Source of the DNA: Chara braunii
Taxonomy: Eukaryota; Streptophyta; Charophyceae; Charales; Characeae
NCBI GenBank assembly: GCA_003427395.1
Contig: BFEA01000021.1
Span: forward strand, 5,186,108 to 5,227,405
Length of the DNA: 41,298 nt
Direction: 5' to 3'
The notes beneath the pieces were generated by a model. It was not told the origin of the DNA and ran no database searches. It worked only from the letters and a program-made list of their open reading frames with translations. The position numbers and the translations under genes are program-made. Positions 31,178 to 41,157 of the stretch are shown here, in pieces; position 1 is the first letter of the stretch, and every line of letters starts with the position of its first letter.

Positions 31178-31353
31178 CTGAACAATGAGGATCAACCAGA
31201 TGTATGCCCATATAGACCATGTGAATTCCACCACCCAAACTCCGAAATTCTGTATCTTCTTGATGCTTCCTGCCTTCGGCACAAGAACACATACAGCAAG
31301 AATCGGAAACACATTGAAGGCGGCTGACCCAATAATGGTTCCCGTGCCGAGAC
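31178..31353 (-). CDS. MHX: MHX-like exchanger, second half of alpha-1 and following helices
   Basis: An acceptor (CTCCATTGTGCAG|GTCTCGG) and a donor (ATTGTTCAG|GTAAAC) bound 176 bases, entered after one base of a codon and left in phase 0. It encodes [20 protein letters not shown], the GSAAF...F helix of the alpha-1 repeat that lines the ion pathway. [21 protein letters not shown] connector and a Trp-rich helix ([17 protein letters not shown]) follow. All match plant MHX closely. The reading frame is uninterrupted. Flanking introns are 7.3 kb upstream and 3.8 kb downstream. Confidence 0.93.
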
Positions 31354-32305
31354 CTGCACAATGGAGAGGAGATCAGTACTTTTTTTTCTTTTTTTTTTCC
31401 TTTACTTTTCCCACCACTTCTTTTAAATACACTTTCTTGAGGTTTCTTCACACAAGCAGGGTGAAACTGGGATGACGGAATTTCAAATGGGCATCGGTCA
31501 TGCTTCAAAAAGGCTACACTAAAAGGTAAATGGCAAAATGCAGTTCAGGTAAGAGGCAGCAATTTTCTGTTTGGAGAATCATTCCATCTCCATCCCTGTA
31601 ATCACAGCAATGTCAATGGAAATGATTTGTTTTTTTTTTTTTTGGGGGGGGGGGAGAAATGGTGCAGAAAATGTGCAGTGTCAAAAGAACAGAAAAGAGG
31701 TGCATACTCTTACTACAAAAAAATCTCTGACCAAAAAAAGTGCTCTTCTTGCAAAAAGCTACTTTCTTGTCAACGTCGAGACCGGCAGACTCACTCCATG
31801 GTGGACAACGAGGTGCAAGAAAGAGAGTCCACAGTAGTACTCATAGCAGACTCCATCTTCAGCACGAGTTCAGCATAATCCAGATCGAGATGGTCTGTCA
31901 CAGGCATTAAACCTTCGGCTGTTAGGCAGGGCAATCCAAGAAGCGTGCAAAGAATGTCTGAGAGCAAAAGTCCTGATCTGTTTTCGGGAATGCTGTTTCA
32001 GGGAACCGCTCAGGCGCGTAGAGGGAGGGGTTATGGAGTTATCAGTCTGGGTGTTACTGAATGTTAACCCTTCCGAACAGAAGCACTCAATGCTGACAGG
32101 ATATCCCCTGAATGTTGAAATGATGCTTCTGAGTGAGTAGCAGTATTTCGTGGCTTGGCAGTGGAATAGGAACCAGACTGACGCTACCCAGAACAGATGG
32201 AGAAGTTCTTCCTTAAAAGAAAAGGTCAGAAGGGAAAAAAAAAAAAAAAAAAGGAAGCACGAGACGAGAACACAGCAGAGGAGAAGAGAAGCAAGTTCAG
32301 TGCCT

Positions 32306-32416
32306 ACCCAATGGCTGCATAGTGCACACATGCAACAGTTGACTGTTGATAGACAGGTCGNACCCAATGGCTGCATAGTGCACACATGCAACAGTTGACT
32401 GTTGATAGACAGGTCG
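32306..32416. other. Contig join: N at 32361 between identical 55-bp copies
   Basis: ACCCAATGGCTGCATAGTGC...GACAGGTCG is present at 32306-32360 and again at 32362-32416 with one N between. The second unit of the segmental duplication has this stretch only once, which supports an unmerged overlap. Confidence 0.8.
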
Positions 32417-32522
32417 CGAGTTCAAAATTCAAAGCCACATGGATGCAATAACGTCAAGGGACTGCTCCCTTCAAAATAAAACAAAAATTAAAAGATAGAT
32501 AGATAGATAGGTAGGTAGGTAG

Positions 32523-32579
<57 letters not shown>

Positions 32580-32939
32580 GACGACAGAAACAGTTCAAGG
32601 AACAACAAGAGAACTAGAGCAGCGAAGTAAGAAACAAGAAGAGCGGAAGAGAAGCGAGGGTTGCACTCACTCTTACGAAATCACCCGGCAGCCATTGCCC
32701 TCGAGCAAGCTGAGAAGTGCAAGGCACCCAGCATTACCTGCATCTCCTAGCCATAAGGGGAGAAATGAATGTGTTTATATAATTATATGATTATTATTAC
32801 CATAATATACAATAAGGCATCGTAATTCCTGACTTGATCTGCCAGTCACCACAGTGAAGAGAGCCATAGCCATGAAGCTATGTCTCATTCCCTTTTTAAT
32901 ACAGGAAAGGGTTTGCCATAGAGAAGGGAGTGACCCCGC

Positions 32940-33260
32940 TAAAATGTGTGAGTACGTGGGTGAGTGAATGAGCAAGCGAGCAAGGGAGTGAGCATAGCAT
33001 GCATGTGCATGAGAGAACGAGCGAGTGAGCGAGCGAGTGAGCGAGTGAGGGAGTGAGGTGCATGCGAGTGAGAGAACGAGTGAGTGAACGAGCAAGCGAG
33101 GGAGCGAGGAAGTGAGGGAGCGAGGGAGTGAGTCCGTGATTGATCGAGGGAGTAAGTCAGTGATTGATTGATGGAGCAAGTGAGAAAGTGAGCAAGGGAA
33201 GGAGCAGGAGAACGAGCAAGGGAACGACTGAGGGAATGGCTGAAAGATGAGCGGAGCGAG
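32940..33260. repeat. (GAGY)n-type minisatellite
   Basis: Repeated GAGTGAG, GAGCGAG and GAGGGAG with a 4-base period. The minus frames rich in Ser-Leu-Thr-Arg-Ser are produced by this and are not proteins. Confidence 0.9.
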
Positions 33261-33654
33261 CAAGTAAAAAAAGTGTGAGCGAGCAGGTGAGGGAGCGGTT
33301 GAGGGAGCACATCGGGGAGCAGGGAGGGAGCACGGGAGGGATCACGCACACTTGCAAGGCATCGCTGGCAGTCCAGGCAAGCAACATTATAAATGAGTGG
33401 ATGCTTCTGAGTAGGTAGCAATTTTGTGGCTTGGCGGTGGAGTAGAAACCAGACCGACGATCCCCAGAATAGACGGAGTTGTTCTTCCTTACAAGGAGAA
33501 AAAGCCAGAGGGAAAAGAAAAGAAAAGAAAGCACGAGAAGAGAACACAGCAGAGGAGAAGAGAAACAAGTTCAGTGCCCGCCCAATGGCGGCATAGCACA
33601 CACATGCAACTGTTGATAGACAGGTCGCGAGTTCAAAATTCAGATCCTCATGAA

Positions 33655-33700
33655 CACAATAATGTCAAGGGACTGCTCCCTTCAAAACAAAACAAAAATG

Positions 33701-33733
<33 letters not shown>

Positions 33734-33767
33734 CACAATAATGTCAAGGGACTGCTCCCTTCAAAAC

Positions 33768-33812
<45 letters not shown>

Positions 33813-33854
33813 ACAATAATGTCAAAGGACTGGTCCCTTCAAAACAAAACAAAA

Positions 33855-33888
<34 letters not shown>

Positions 33889-33997
33889 ACAATAATGTCA
33901 AGGGGCTGCTCTCTTCAAAACAAAACAAAAAGTAGAGAGAGAGAGAGAGAACACAATAATGTCAAGGGACTGCTCTCTTCAAAACGAAACAAAAAGT

Positions 33998-34032
<35 letters not shown>

Positions 34033-34251
34033 ACAATAATGTCAAGGGACTGCTCCCTTCAAAACAAAACAAAAAGTAAAGAGGAGAGAGAGAGAAACAC
34101 AATAATGTCAACGGACTGCTCCCTTCAAAACAAAACAAAAAGTAAAGAGGAGAGAGAGAGAACACAACAATGTCAAGGGACTTCTCCCTTCCAAACAAAA
34201 CAAAAATTAAAGAGGTGATGGACAGAAAGTGAAAGAGAGAGAGCACAATAA

Positions 34252-34290
<39 letters not shown>
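33655..34290. repeat. Array of about nine SINE-tail plus (GA)n units
   Basis: CACAATAATGTCAAGGGACT followed by GCTCCCTTCAAAACAAAACA and a GA run of varying length starts at about 33655, 33733, 33812, 33887, 33949, 34031, 34096, 34163 and (truncated) 34246. CTCCCTT can pair with AAGGGA.TG within each unit. Confidence 0.9.
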
Positions 34291-34292
<2 letters not shown>

Positions 34293-34659
34293 GAAAGCAG
34301 TTAAAGAAACAACGTGAGAATGAGAGCGGTGGAGTAAGAAACAAGAAGAGCGGAAGAGAAGCGAGGGTTGCACTCACTCTTACAGAATCACCCGGCAGCC
34401 ATCACCTTCGAGCAAGCTGAGAAGTGCAAGGCACCCGGCATTACCTGCATCTCCTAGCCATAACGGGGAGAAATGAATGGGTTTGTTTAATTACTTGATT
34501 ATTATTACCATAATATGCAATAATACATACTAATTCCTGACTTGAACTGACGTTCACCACAGTGAAGAGAGCCGTAGCCATGAAGCTATGTTTCATCCCC
34601 TTTTTTTAATATAGAAAAGGGTTTGCCAGGAAGGTACGACTTCTTACTAACTGCGTGAG

Positions 34660-35060
34660 TGCATGGACGAGTGAATGAGCAAGCAAGTGCGCAAGTAAGG
34701 GAGCGAGAAAGTAAGGCAGTGAGCAGTAAGGGAGTGAGTATAGCAAGCATGCGAGCGAGGGAGAGGGAGTGAGGGAGGGCCGGAGTGAGCAAGTGAGTGA
34801 GTGAGCGAGTGAGCGAGTGGCGAGCGAGCGAGGGACTGATTCAGTGAGGGAGTGAGGGAGTGAGTCAGTGATTGATTGATGGAGCAAGTGAGAACGCGAG
34901 CAAGCGAAGGAGCAGGGGAATGAGGAAGGGAACGAGTGAGGGAATGGCTGAGAGGATGAGCAGAGCGAGCAAGTGAAGCGTGCGAGCGAACGTGTGAGTG
35001 AGCAGGTTAAGGAGCGGGTGAGGGAGCAAGTGAGGGAGCAAGTGAGGGAGCGCGCCGGGA
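34660..35060. repeat. (GAGY)n-type minisatellite, second copy
   Basis: The counterpart of 32940-33260 in unit 2, with the same 4-base period and different interruptions. Confidence 0.9.
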
Positions 35061-35134
35061 AACAGGGGACGGAGCACGGGAGGGATCACAGGCACTTGCA
35101 ATGCATTGCAGGCACTCCAGGCAAGCAACATTGG

Positions 35135-36165
35135 CACAGAGTAGCTAAAGCTTGCACCCCAAAGAAAAATTGGCACAAAGTTTAGACACCAGATATGTAA
35201 ACGTTAACACCACTACAAGAACTCTTCAACAAGCCTGAGGTGATCTCAAGAGCAGAAAGAGCACTCTGAGAGTGGACATAGACCAAACACTGAAGCTCGA
35301 TCACAAAGCTCAGCCTTACATCGATCTGCTACCTTGCCATGGCAGTATGTGGATGCACATAGCCTTGTTCCAAACACTCTACCAAAATATGGCCTGTTGT
35401 GGGCTTGTGCCCTTTCCACTCACTGAGAAGAGGCGTGCGCTTGGAAGTCTTGCACGCTCGGATATCCCAATCTTCTACAGCGCGGTAACCAGGACATCTG
35501 CACTACCTGCATGCATTCTACTATCGTCGTCTTTGTAAAAAGCGACCGACCGTATAAGAGGCCGTGTTCCAAACACAAATGGATCTACTACCTTGCCCCT
35601 CCACTACCTGCATGCACACAACTATAGTCACGATCCAAACACCAAACACCATATGGCCTGTCATGGGCGTGTCTTTTACATGCGATGATATATCCCAACC
35701 TTCTACAAGGAGATCAGTGATTCAGTGGTTTAAAAAACTGTGCAGATCGCTTCCTGCCAGGTTGAATACTTCCTCTCTAGTTCCAAGTTAGAATCTGAAG
35801 ACAATCTAACTTGAGCCGATATAACTGCCACCCTGTGAAACACCTCTTCTACAGTTCTCCCATCATCTACACTCCCAATTGAATGGAGCAAATGGGAGCC
35901 CACCCATGATAAGTCAGTCAAAGACAGTAGTCACAACCAGCTGTGTCTGATCAAATTCTGCCCTTTTTTCTCCATGATTTGCACAATTTCCATAAATATG
36001 GTTAATAATTCCCTCTAGCCCAACAAATGTTCTGCACACTTTGCATTCTTTTACGCATTTTCCTTCACGCCACGCGGTTTTATAAATGTCAACGCACTTT
36101 TTTATGTATTTTTACTATTTTCTTTCATGCCCATATTCTCTATTAAAAATTGAAGTCCTAAAGGA
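35135..36165. other. Intron stretch with no recognisable gene
   Basis: A diverged phrase pair (GATCT.CTACCTTGCC..., ATATGGCCTGT.TGGGC.TGTG) at about 35320-35410 and 35580-35670 suggests an old duplication. The rest is AT-rich and featureless to me. Confidence 0.45.
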
Positions 36166-36169
36166 AAAG

Positions 36170-36665
36170 AAAGCCAGGAAGATGGATGTATCATCCCAGC
36201 CCCAGTCTGAACTTTGTATATGGACAACACCACATCCTCAGGTGCATGATCTGCATCTGGACGGTGCTAATGTTTGGGTCCATTCAAACTACCACCTTTT
36301 TCTCTAATAGAAGTATTAGAACCACCTCTTCCTCTATTAGCATTATTAGAATTAATAGAATTTTTAGATTTATAATAAAAAAAAGAATGGCAGGTGGACG
36401 GATGCATCATCCCAGTCCCCATCTGAACTATGTAAACGGGCAGGGCCAGGTGCATGATCTGCATCCGGATTGTACTAACTTTTGGGTGCATCCAAACTAC
36501 CAACATTTTTCACTATTAATTTATTAAATCCTAAAACGAACGCCAGGAAGATGGATATATCATGCCCAGCCCCTGTCTGTAAGTACGGACAGCGTCACAT
36601 AAACAGACCAGGTGCATGATCTGCATCTGGACGGCACTAAGTTCTGGGTGCATCCGGACTGACCA
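36170..36665. repeat. Three diverged copies of a 120-150 bp repeat
   Basis: GCCAGGAAGATGGAT.TATCAT, CCAGC.CC..TCTG.A, GGTGCATGATCTGCATCTGG and TTTGGGTGCATCCAAACTAC occur in order at about 36172, 36388 and 36541. Confidence 0.8.
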
Positions 36666-36814
36666 GTCGATAATTCACAAATCTCCTCCGTGATCAGTGG
36701 ATCGTTCACACAAACTAGAGTAGCTCAACGTAGAAAGTCCACTCTTCACAAACGAGAAGAATAGCTAAAGCTAGGAAGCACCTACGATAATTCACAAATC
36801 TACTCGGTGCAAGC

Positions 36815-36910
36815 ACAGACTCGCACTGGCGACTTCGGCCTCAAGAGCCAGGAAGTGAATCTGGTCACAGATTCGAACTGGCGACTTCGGTCTCAAGAGC
36901 CAGGAAGTGA
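36815..36910 (-). repeat. Two tRNA-like 3' halves in tandem
   Basis: On the minus strand CTGGCTCTTGAG.CCGAAGTC then GCCAGTTCGAATCTGTG (B box GTTCGAATC) occurs twice. No acceptor stem or 5' half is present. It is similar to the piece at 27.55 kb, so this is a dispersed tRNA-derived repeat rather than tRNA genes. Confidence 0.5.
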
Positions 36911-37139
36911 ATCTACTCGGTGACCAGTCGATAATTCACAAGTCTACTCCGTGATCAGCGGATTGTTCACAAACAAGAAGAGTAGCTCAAAGTAGAACCA
37001 GCCCGAAGTGATGGCGGGACGAGCATATAGAAATGTATGACGATAACGAAAAAGCTTAAACCTGGACACATGCAAATGAAGCAAGAGCTCGAGGATCTGG
37101 GATCAACTAGAAAAGAGACAAAGCATAATCATCTGTGTG

Positions 37140-37620
37140 AGTCCCCAGGCAGCCCGGCTGGGGGAAGGTCTCCAGGTACCCTCCCAGGCAGCCCGAGTAG
37201 GGTCCTGGGCAATCCCAGCGCATTATACTTTAACAAATAGACAATAAAAAAAATCAAAAAAATCCGAAAACAAAATATGTTCTGTAAAATTGCAATACAA
37301 ACGACTTTTCGCTGAGGGCCACCTCGATAATTTTAAGATAAAAAAATATATGAGAAAACGTGAGCCCAAATGTACCCTTTTAACCCCTTTAGTCACTGTT
37401 TACACCCCCCAAACCCCCCTGGATGACCCATCACCGAAACCGGAGTTAGGACCGGATTCTGACTGCTTAGGCCAAGCGCAATCCTGGCCCGAAGTCTTTT
37501 TTGGGGGGGGAGGGGAGGGGGGCGGATCCTTGCCTCTTTTTTGACCCGTCTGGTTTTGCTGGGCGACCTCCCGTCTGCCCAACTGGCCAGGGTGTGCCAG
37601 GCCGGGCGACGGCCCAACAT
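37140..37620. repeat. Interspersed repeat, copy 2 (other copy at 25.15 kb)
   Basis: ATTGCAATACAAACGACTTT followed by CGCTGAGGGCCAC, TTAACCCCTTTAGTCACTG and a C-rich run align in order with 25150-25640. GCCCGGC/GGCAGCCCG motifs lie at the left. Confidence 0.65.
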
Positions 37621-37639
37621 AGTTATTCATAGAAAACAA

Positions 37640-38640
37640 CTGACAATAAAGCAAAGGCTTGACGGTCGCCAGTTCATTAGAAAGTGAGATGAAAATAAAG
37701 CAAGGGCTTGAAGGTCTTTTGAATCCACTAGAAAAGACATATCTACCTTCTCATAGAAAAGAGCTGGCAATACAGCTAAGGCTGAAAGGTCTGTATTCAC
37801 TAGAAAAGAGAGATGCAAATAGAGCAAAGACTGAAAGGTCTGGAGTCTAGTACACACAGAGACATGCAAATAAAGCAAAGGTTTCAATTTTCAAGGTCTT
37901 TTGGCAATAGAGCTAAGGCTGAAAGGTCTGTATTCACTAGAAAAGAGAGATGCAAATAGAACGAAGGCTGAAAGTCCTGGAGTCTAGTACACACAGATAT
38001 ACAAATAAAGCAAAGGTTTCAATTTTCCAGGTCTAAAGAATCAATTATTTAAACAGCCACTTCACCCAAAGCAGAGTAGAGCAATACCGGTTTACAGAGG
38101 AAGAGCATTTTAATTCAGGCCACGTCTGTTCACGAAAGCGGCAGGCCACTTTGAGGAGGAGCGGTTGCAGGCTCGCGCGCCTTGGAAGGTAGCTCCGCCA
38201 ACTTAGGCTCATGTGAACTGCTGGTTTATAACTTTACACCACAAGTTCACACAAACTTTAGTGCTCTTGCTGGCATACGCGATGATGGCATTTCGATTCG
38301 GACCTGGGCTGGTAGCGAAAAAGGTGGCAAGACACTTTGACAAGGCACAGTTGCAGGCTCGTGAGCCTTGGGTCGCTAACCAAACATGTGAACTGGTGGT
38401 TTAAGAGAGATATCCCTGACCAATTCTGTTCACTAACTTCACTCCTCTTTACTAATCAGACATTCCCTAGTATGCAAATAAACAAACGGTTTAAAGTTTA
38501 AAGGTCTGAAATCCACAATTCCTTTTTCTTTTTTTCTTTTGGGAAAATTTTGGTCCAATCTATTTGTGGCATCTACCACTTTAAGAACAGAGATATACAA
38601 ATAAAGCAAAGGGTTGGAGGTCTCTTGAAACCGCTAGAAA
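37640..38640. repeat. Tandem array of a 50-60 bp unit, split by a MITE pair
   Basis: ATGCAAATAAAGCAAAGG, TTGAAGGTCT and CCACTAGAAAAGAGA recur at least eight times, with a higher-order pair (GCTAAGGCTGAAAGGTCTGT at about 37777 and 37912). It resumes at 38590 and runs to within a few bases of the MHX donor at 38651. Confidence 0.8.
38110..38406. mobile_element. Two adjoining MITE-like copies (GTTCACA variant)
   Basis: Copy one ends ATGTGAACTGCTGGTTTA at 38232. Copy two runs from CACCACAAGTTCACACAAAC to ATGTGAACTGGTGGTTTAA. They share GCCACTTTGA..AGGAGCGGTT / GACACTTTGACAAGGCACAG and GCAGGCTCG.G.GCCTTGG. The termini resemble family M with GTTCACA in place of GTACAC. Confidence 0.6.
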
Positions 38641-38651
38641 AGTGTACACAC

Positions 38652-38789
38652 CTCCTGGAGGCTGTCCTAGTGTTTGCACTGCATCAATCAATGCCAGTGA
38701 TATCTGTGGCGCCGAAGTACCGAATGCCAGAAGCGTGATGTCAGCCACAGTGTTGTTCCATATTCTCCCCACATGTTTGTCCAGATGAC
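38652..38789 (-). CDS. MHX: MHX-like exchanger, alpha-1 repeat exon (first exon found)
   Basis: An acceptor (TTTATGTTGGAACAG|GTCATC) and a donor (CCAGGAG|GTGTGT) bound 138 bases: two bases completing a codon, 45 codons, and one base left. It encodes [20 protein letters not shown] then [20 protein letters not shown]. GTSxPQ is the ion-binding signature of the alpha-1 repeat. Plant MHX proteins have Gln where NCX proteins have the essential Glu (SAPE), and this protein has Gln, which favours MHX over a Na+/Ca2+ exchanger. Plant MHX proteins have some 90 residues before this point (first membrane helix and a loop). I found no exon for them up to the window edge, so the gene very likely continues to the right. 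Confidence 0.92.
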
Positions 38790-38972
38790 CTGTTCCAACA
38801 TAAATAATGACGAGGGCAGAGGGGGCGGAGGAGTGGGGAGAGATGAGAAAGGGAGAAAAAGTTCAGAAAGACCAACACGCCACGAAATAAAGTTAATCAA
38901 ACAGACATGACGGGGAATATAGGACAAAGAAAGCTTTTGCCATTGCAATTCTTCATCATTCCTGTAAGGCTT

Positions 38973-39078
38973 GGCCCTCCAAATCACAACATCTCAAAAC
39001 GAGCGGCCAGATCGAGTCCCTCTTTTACAAGGACTCAAATCTGACCGCTCATTTTGCCATTTTGCGATTTTGAGGGCC
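38973..39078. mobile_element. Foldback MITE-like element, 47-bp imperfect inverted repeats
   Basis: GGCCCTCCAAATCACAACAT...CGAGTCC on the left is an imperfect reverse complement of GGACTCAAATCTGACCGCTC...GAGGGCC on the right, around a short CTCTTTTACAA centre. It lies in the intron upstream of the first exon found. Confidence 0.7.
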
Positions 39079-39261
39079 GAGTGTGAGTATGCCCTGGCAA
39101 AGCCATCCATTTGGGTCTGATTGACCCGAGCCTCCAGACTTTTCGGAGGGGCTCTCTCATTTTCTCTCAAGTTGCCTGGGGCCATGTACTCGACGTCGTG
39201 GAAAAAGCAGTTGAATTGCAAGAGCAACCCGTATGACCATCACACACGACAATAGAAAAAA

Positions 39262-40201
39262 CATCAGTACCTCCGAGCCTCTTTTTCCAGATCCAGATTT
39301 CAGCTGCGAGCCAACAGAAGAAACAAATTGGCGCAGGTGCATTCGTCCTTTTCTTTTTTCCTGGACAAGCATTAACAGCCGCCTCAGCGCGAAATAGATG
39401 GGAAAGGTATACGTGGTTTAAAACTTCATTGAAACTGAAGAAGTGTTGGACGTGCTGGAATGAACGGGCCTTGAGCGCTGGCACAACTTCATTCAAGTGG
39501 AAACTTTGCGGCACTGTATCAATGGCTGGCAGAGCATGCATGCCTCGACCTACAGAAGCACTGGTAGTTTGAACCACCAGTGCACCAGGGCCTGCAGGCA
39601 CCTTACTGCGCACCAAGCTTTTCCAAACCGCCAGCAGCGCACTTCTTCTCTTTTCGGGCTGGCACCACCAGCCATCGTGGTCTGGTAGGCCGAGCCTCCA
39701 CAATTTTCATAGGCGACGAGTTTCTTTCTCAGCAAGGTCGGGGCCGTGTACTGGCGGTTTAAGGAAGTGGACTTCCAATCCTGATAACATTGTCAAGGAC
39801 CAATGGTTGGACAGGCACTTTCATTGTTGTTTGCCTCATTTCCATTCTTGGAGCATCGACCACCACTTCCGGAGAAAAGAGTGCCAGATTTGTGGTTCAA
39901 ACCATCAGTACCTGGAGGTCTCCAGACTCTCCACCACTCCTTTTTTCTTTGCCGCTTCGAATGAACGCAGACCCGTATCGCAGGCCGATTCATCCACATG
40001 CTATCTGGCACATTGTAACTGCTGGAGAAAGCGGTAGGTACTGGTAGTTTAAGCCACCAGTACTTTTGCCATACATCGGCCACAGGACCTGCCCGCCAAG
40101 CTTCCCGGATGCATCTAGCTGCCGCCGCCAGCCGGGTAGGGCCTCCGTGTTAACCGGCACACTATTTTTACTTTAGTGGGAAAGGTATTGGCGGTTTAAT
40201 G
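39262..40201. mobile_element. Cluster of four family-M MITEs
   Basis: Copies at about 39262-39424, 39567-39762, 39892-40053 and 40049-40201 carry ACCA(C/T)CAGTAC at the left and GTA(C/T)TGG(C/T)(G/A)GTTTAA at the right. The last two share the TTTAAGCC junction. The 39567 copy is the best preserved. The clustering suggests nested or local insertion into TTAA-containing ends of earlier copies. Confidence 0.75.
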
Positions 40202-40970
40202 CCTTGTTTCCAGTTTTGGCACCTCAACAACCTTCCTTGTGGAACACAGGGGATTCAGAGGCAGAAAGAGGGGTTCACAATGGGTGTGACAGCGGTGCCA
40301 GGTTGGAAGCGTGGTCAATACCCACACTGGAGGCAAGACTCTGAGCGCTTGACGTTTCCCTTTTTCAGGAAAAAAACATGGGGGTCTGTACAGGGCTGGC
40401 GAAAAAGAAGTCAAATGGGGAAAGGAAAGGGACGATTTGCATTTCGCGGCACTTTTGCCCTCAAATGCAAAATTCCTCTACGGATTGCTGTGTGCTATCT
40501 TTGTGGCAGGCTCCCCTCAGAACGTTTCATAGCTTTGCACCATCCCCTGGGCCTCCCACCGCCAGACCCGAGGGACCAATGGCTAAAAGTGTGGGTCATC
40601 CAGCATAGTCGAACTGACACCTGAAGAGCCAAACCAAAAGCATGTTGGGCCCAGTCAACAAGGGATAAGATCTGCACCACAGGGAGAGAATATAGGCCTC
40701 ACCGCATCGGTCACCAGAGTGGAAAATTGTTGGTGAATTCTCACCAAAGTGGAGAGGGCCTAAGAACTCCCCAAACTCATACATGGCCATAACACTCACC
40801 AAAACACGGAACACACCAATCGCACACAAAACACGGAACACACCAATCGCACACAAGGACAAACAAGTTCCTCGCGAGTGCCATGAAGTGGACCTCACTT
40901 CAACAGGAAATAACATTCTTGCCTGTACCTGACCCAACTGGCCGATAGATTCGCTCAAATGAAGTCCTCA
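40202..40970. other. Stretch with no recognisable gene
   Basis: A plus frame of 141 codons (40199-40624) and a minus frame of 120 codons (40596-40958) have no known domain. I checked the minus strand for the missing first MHX exon and saw no matching helix. A 26-bp direct repeat (AACACGGAACACACCAATCG) lies at about 40803-40855. Confidence 0.45.
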
Positions 40971-40972
40971 GC

Positions 40973-41157
40973 CATTCCCAAATCTGATGAGTAAACCCCA
41001 TCACTAAAAACAAACCAGTCCAGACCGGCAGTATGGACTAGTCCCAACCTCGCTAAGGAAGTGGTGTGCCATTCCCAAGTCTAATATAAACCCCATCACT
41101 TGAAACAAACCGGTCCAGACCAGCAGTCAGGACCAGTCCCAACCTCACTAAGAGGTG
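40973..41157. repeat. Two-copy tandem repeat of about 85-90 bp
   Basis: CATTCCCAA.TCT, AAACCCCATCACT, AAACAAACC.GTCCAGACC, GCAGT and GACTAGTCCCAACCTC or its close variant occur twice in order. Confidence 0.8.

Larger units (their letters stand above)
32122..33399. repeat. Tandem segmental duplication, unit 1
   Basis: The order is GATGCTTCTGAGT, a minus-reading 'GGAATAGGAACC' block, a tRNA-SINE-like block (ACAGGTCGCGAGTTCAAAATTC), a CTGCTCCCTTCAAAA tail and GATA/GTAG/GA microsatellites. CGGAAGAGAAGCGAGGGTTG, TCCTAGCCATAA, a GAGY-repeat and GCAAGCAACATT complete it. The same order recurs directly downstream. Confidence 0.85.
33400..35134. repeat. Tandem segmental duplication, unit 2 (expanded)
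   Basis: It has the same block order as unit 1 with moderate divergence, but is about 460 bp longer because the SINE tail plus GA run has multiplied (33655-34290). Confidence 0.85.
31354..38651 (-). other. MHX intron (7.3 kb)
   Basis: Bounded by donor CCAGGAG|GTGTGT and acceptor ATTGTGCAG. Nearly all of it is repeats: the 32.1-35.1 kb tandem segmental duplication, a three-copy repeat at 36.2-36.7 kb, an interspersed repeat at 37.14 kb and a tandem array at 37.6-38.6 kb. Confidence 0.75.

Noticed and set aside
32775-33601. Long minus-strand frames rich in Ser-Leu-Thr-Arg-Ser
   Set aside because: They follow the GAGY 4-base repeat, whose period keeps frames open; no domain or start context supports a protein.
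33655-34290. CRISPR-like regularly spaced repeats
   Set aside because: The 'spacers' are GA runs of varying length and the repeat is a SINE tail; the setting is eukaryotic and no cas genes exist.
40199-40958. Frames on both strands as candidates for the missing first MHX exon
   Set aside because: None resembles the N-terminal helix and Cys-Glu-Asp start of plant MHX, and the splice phases do not fit.
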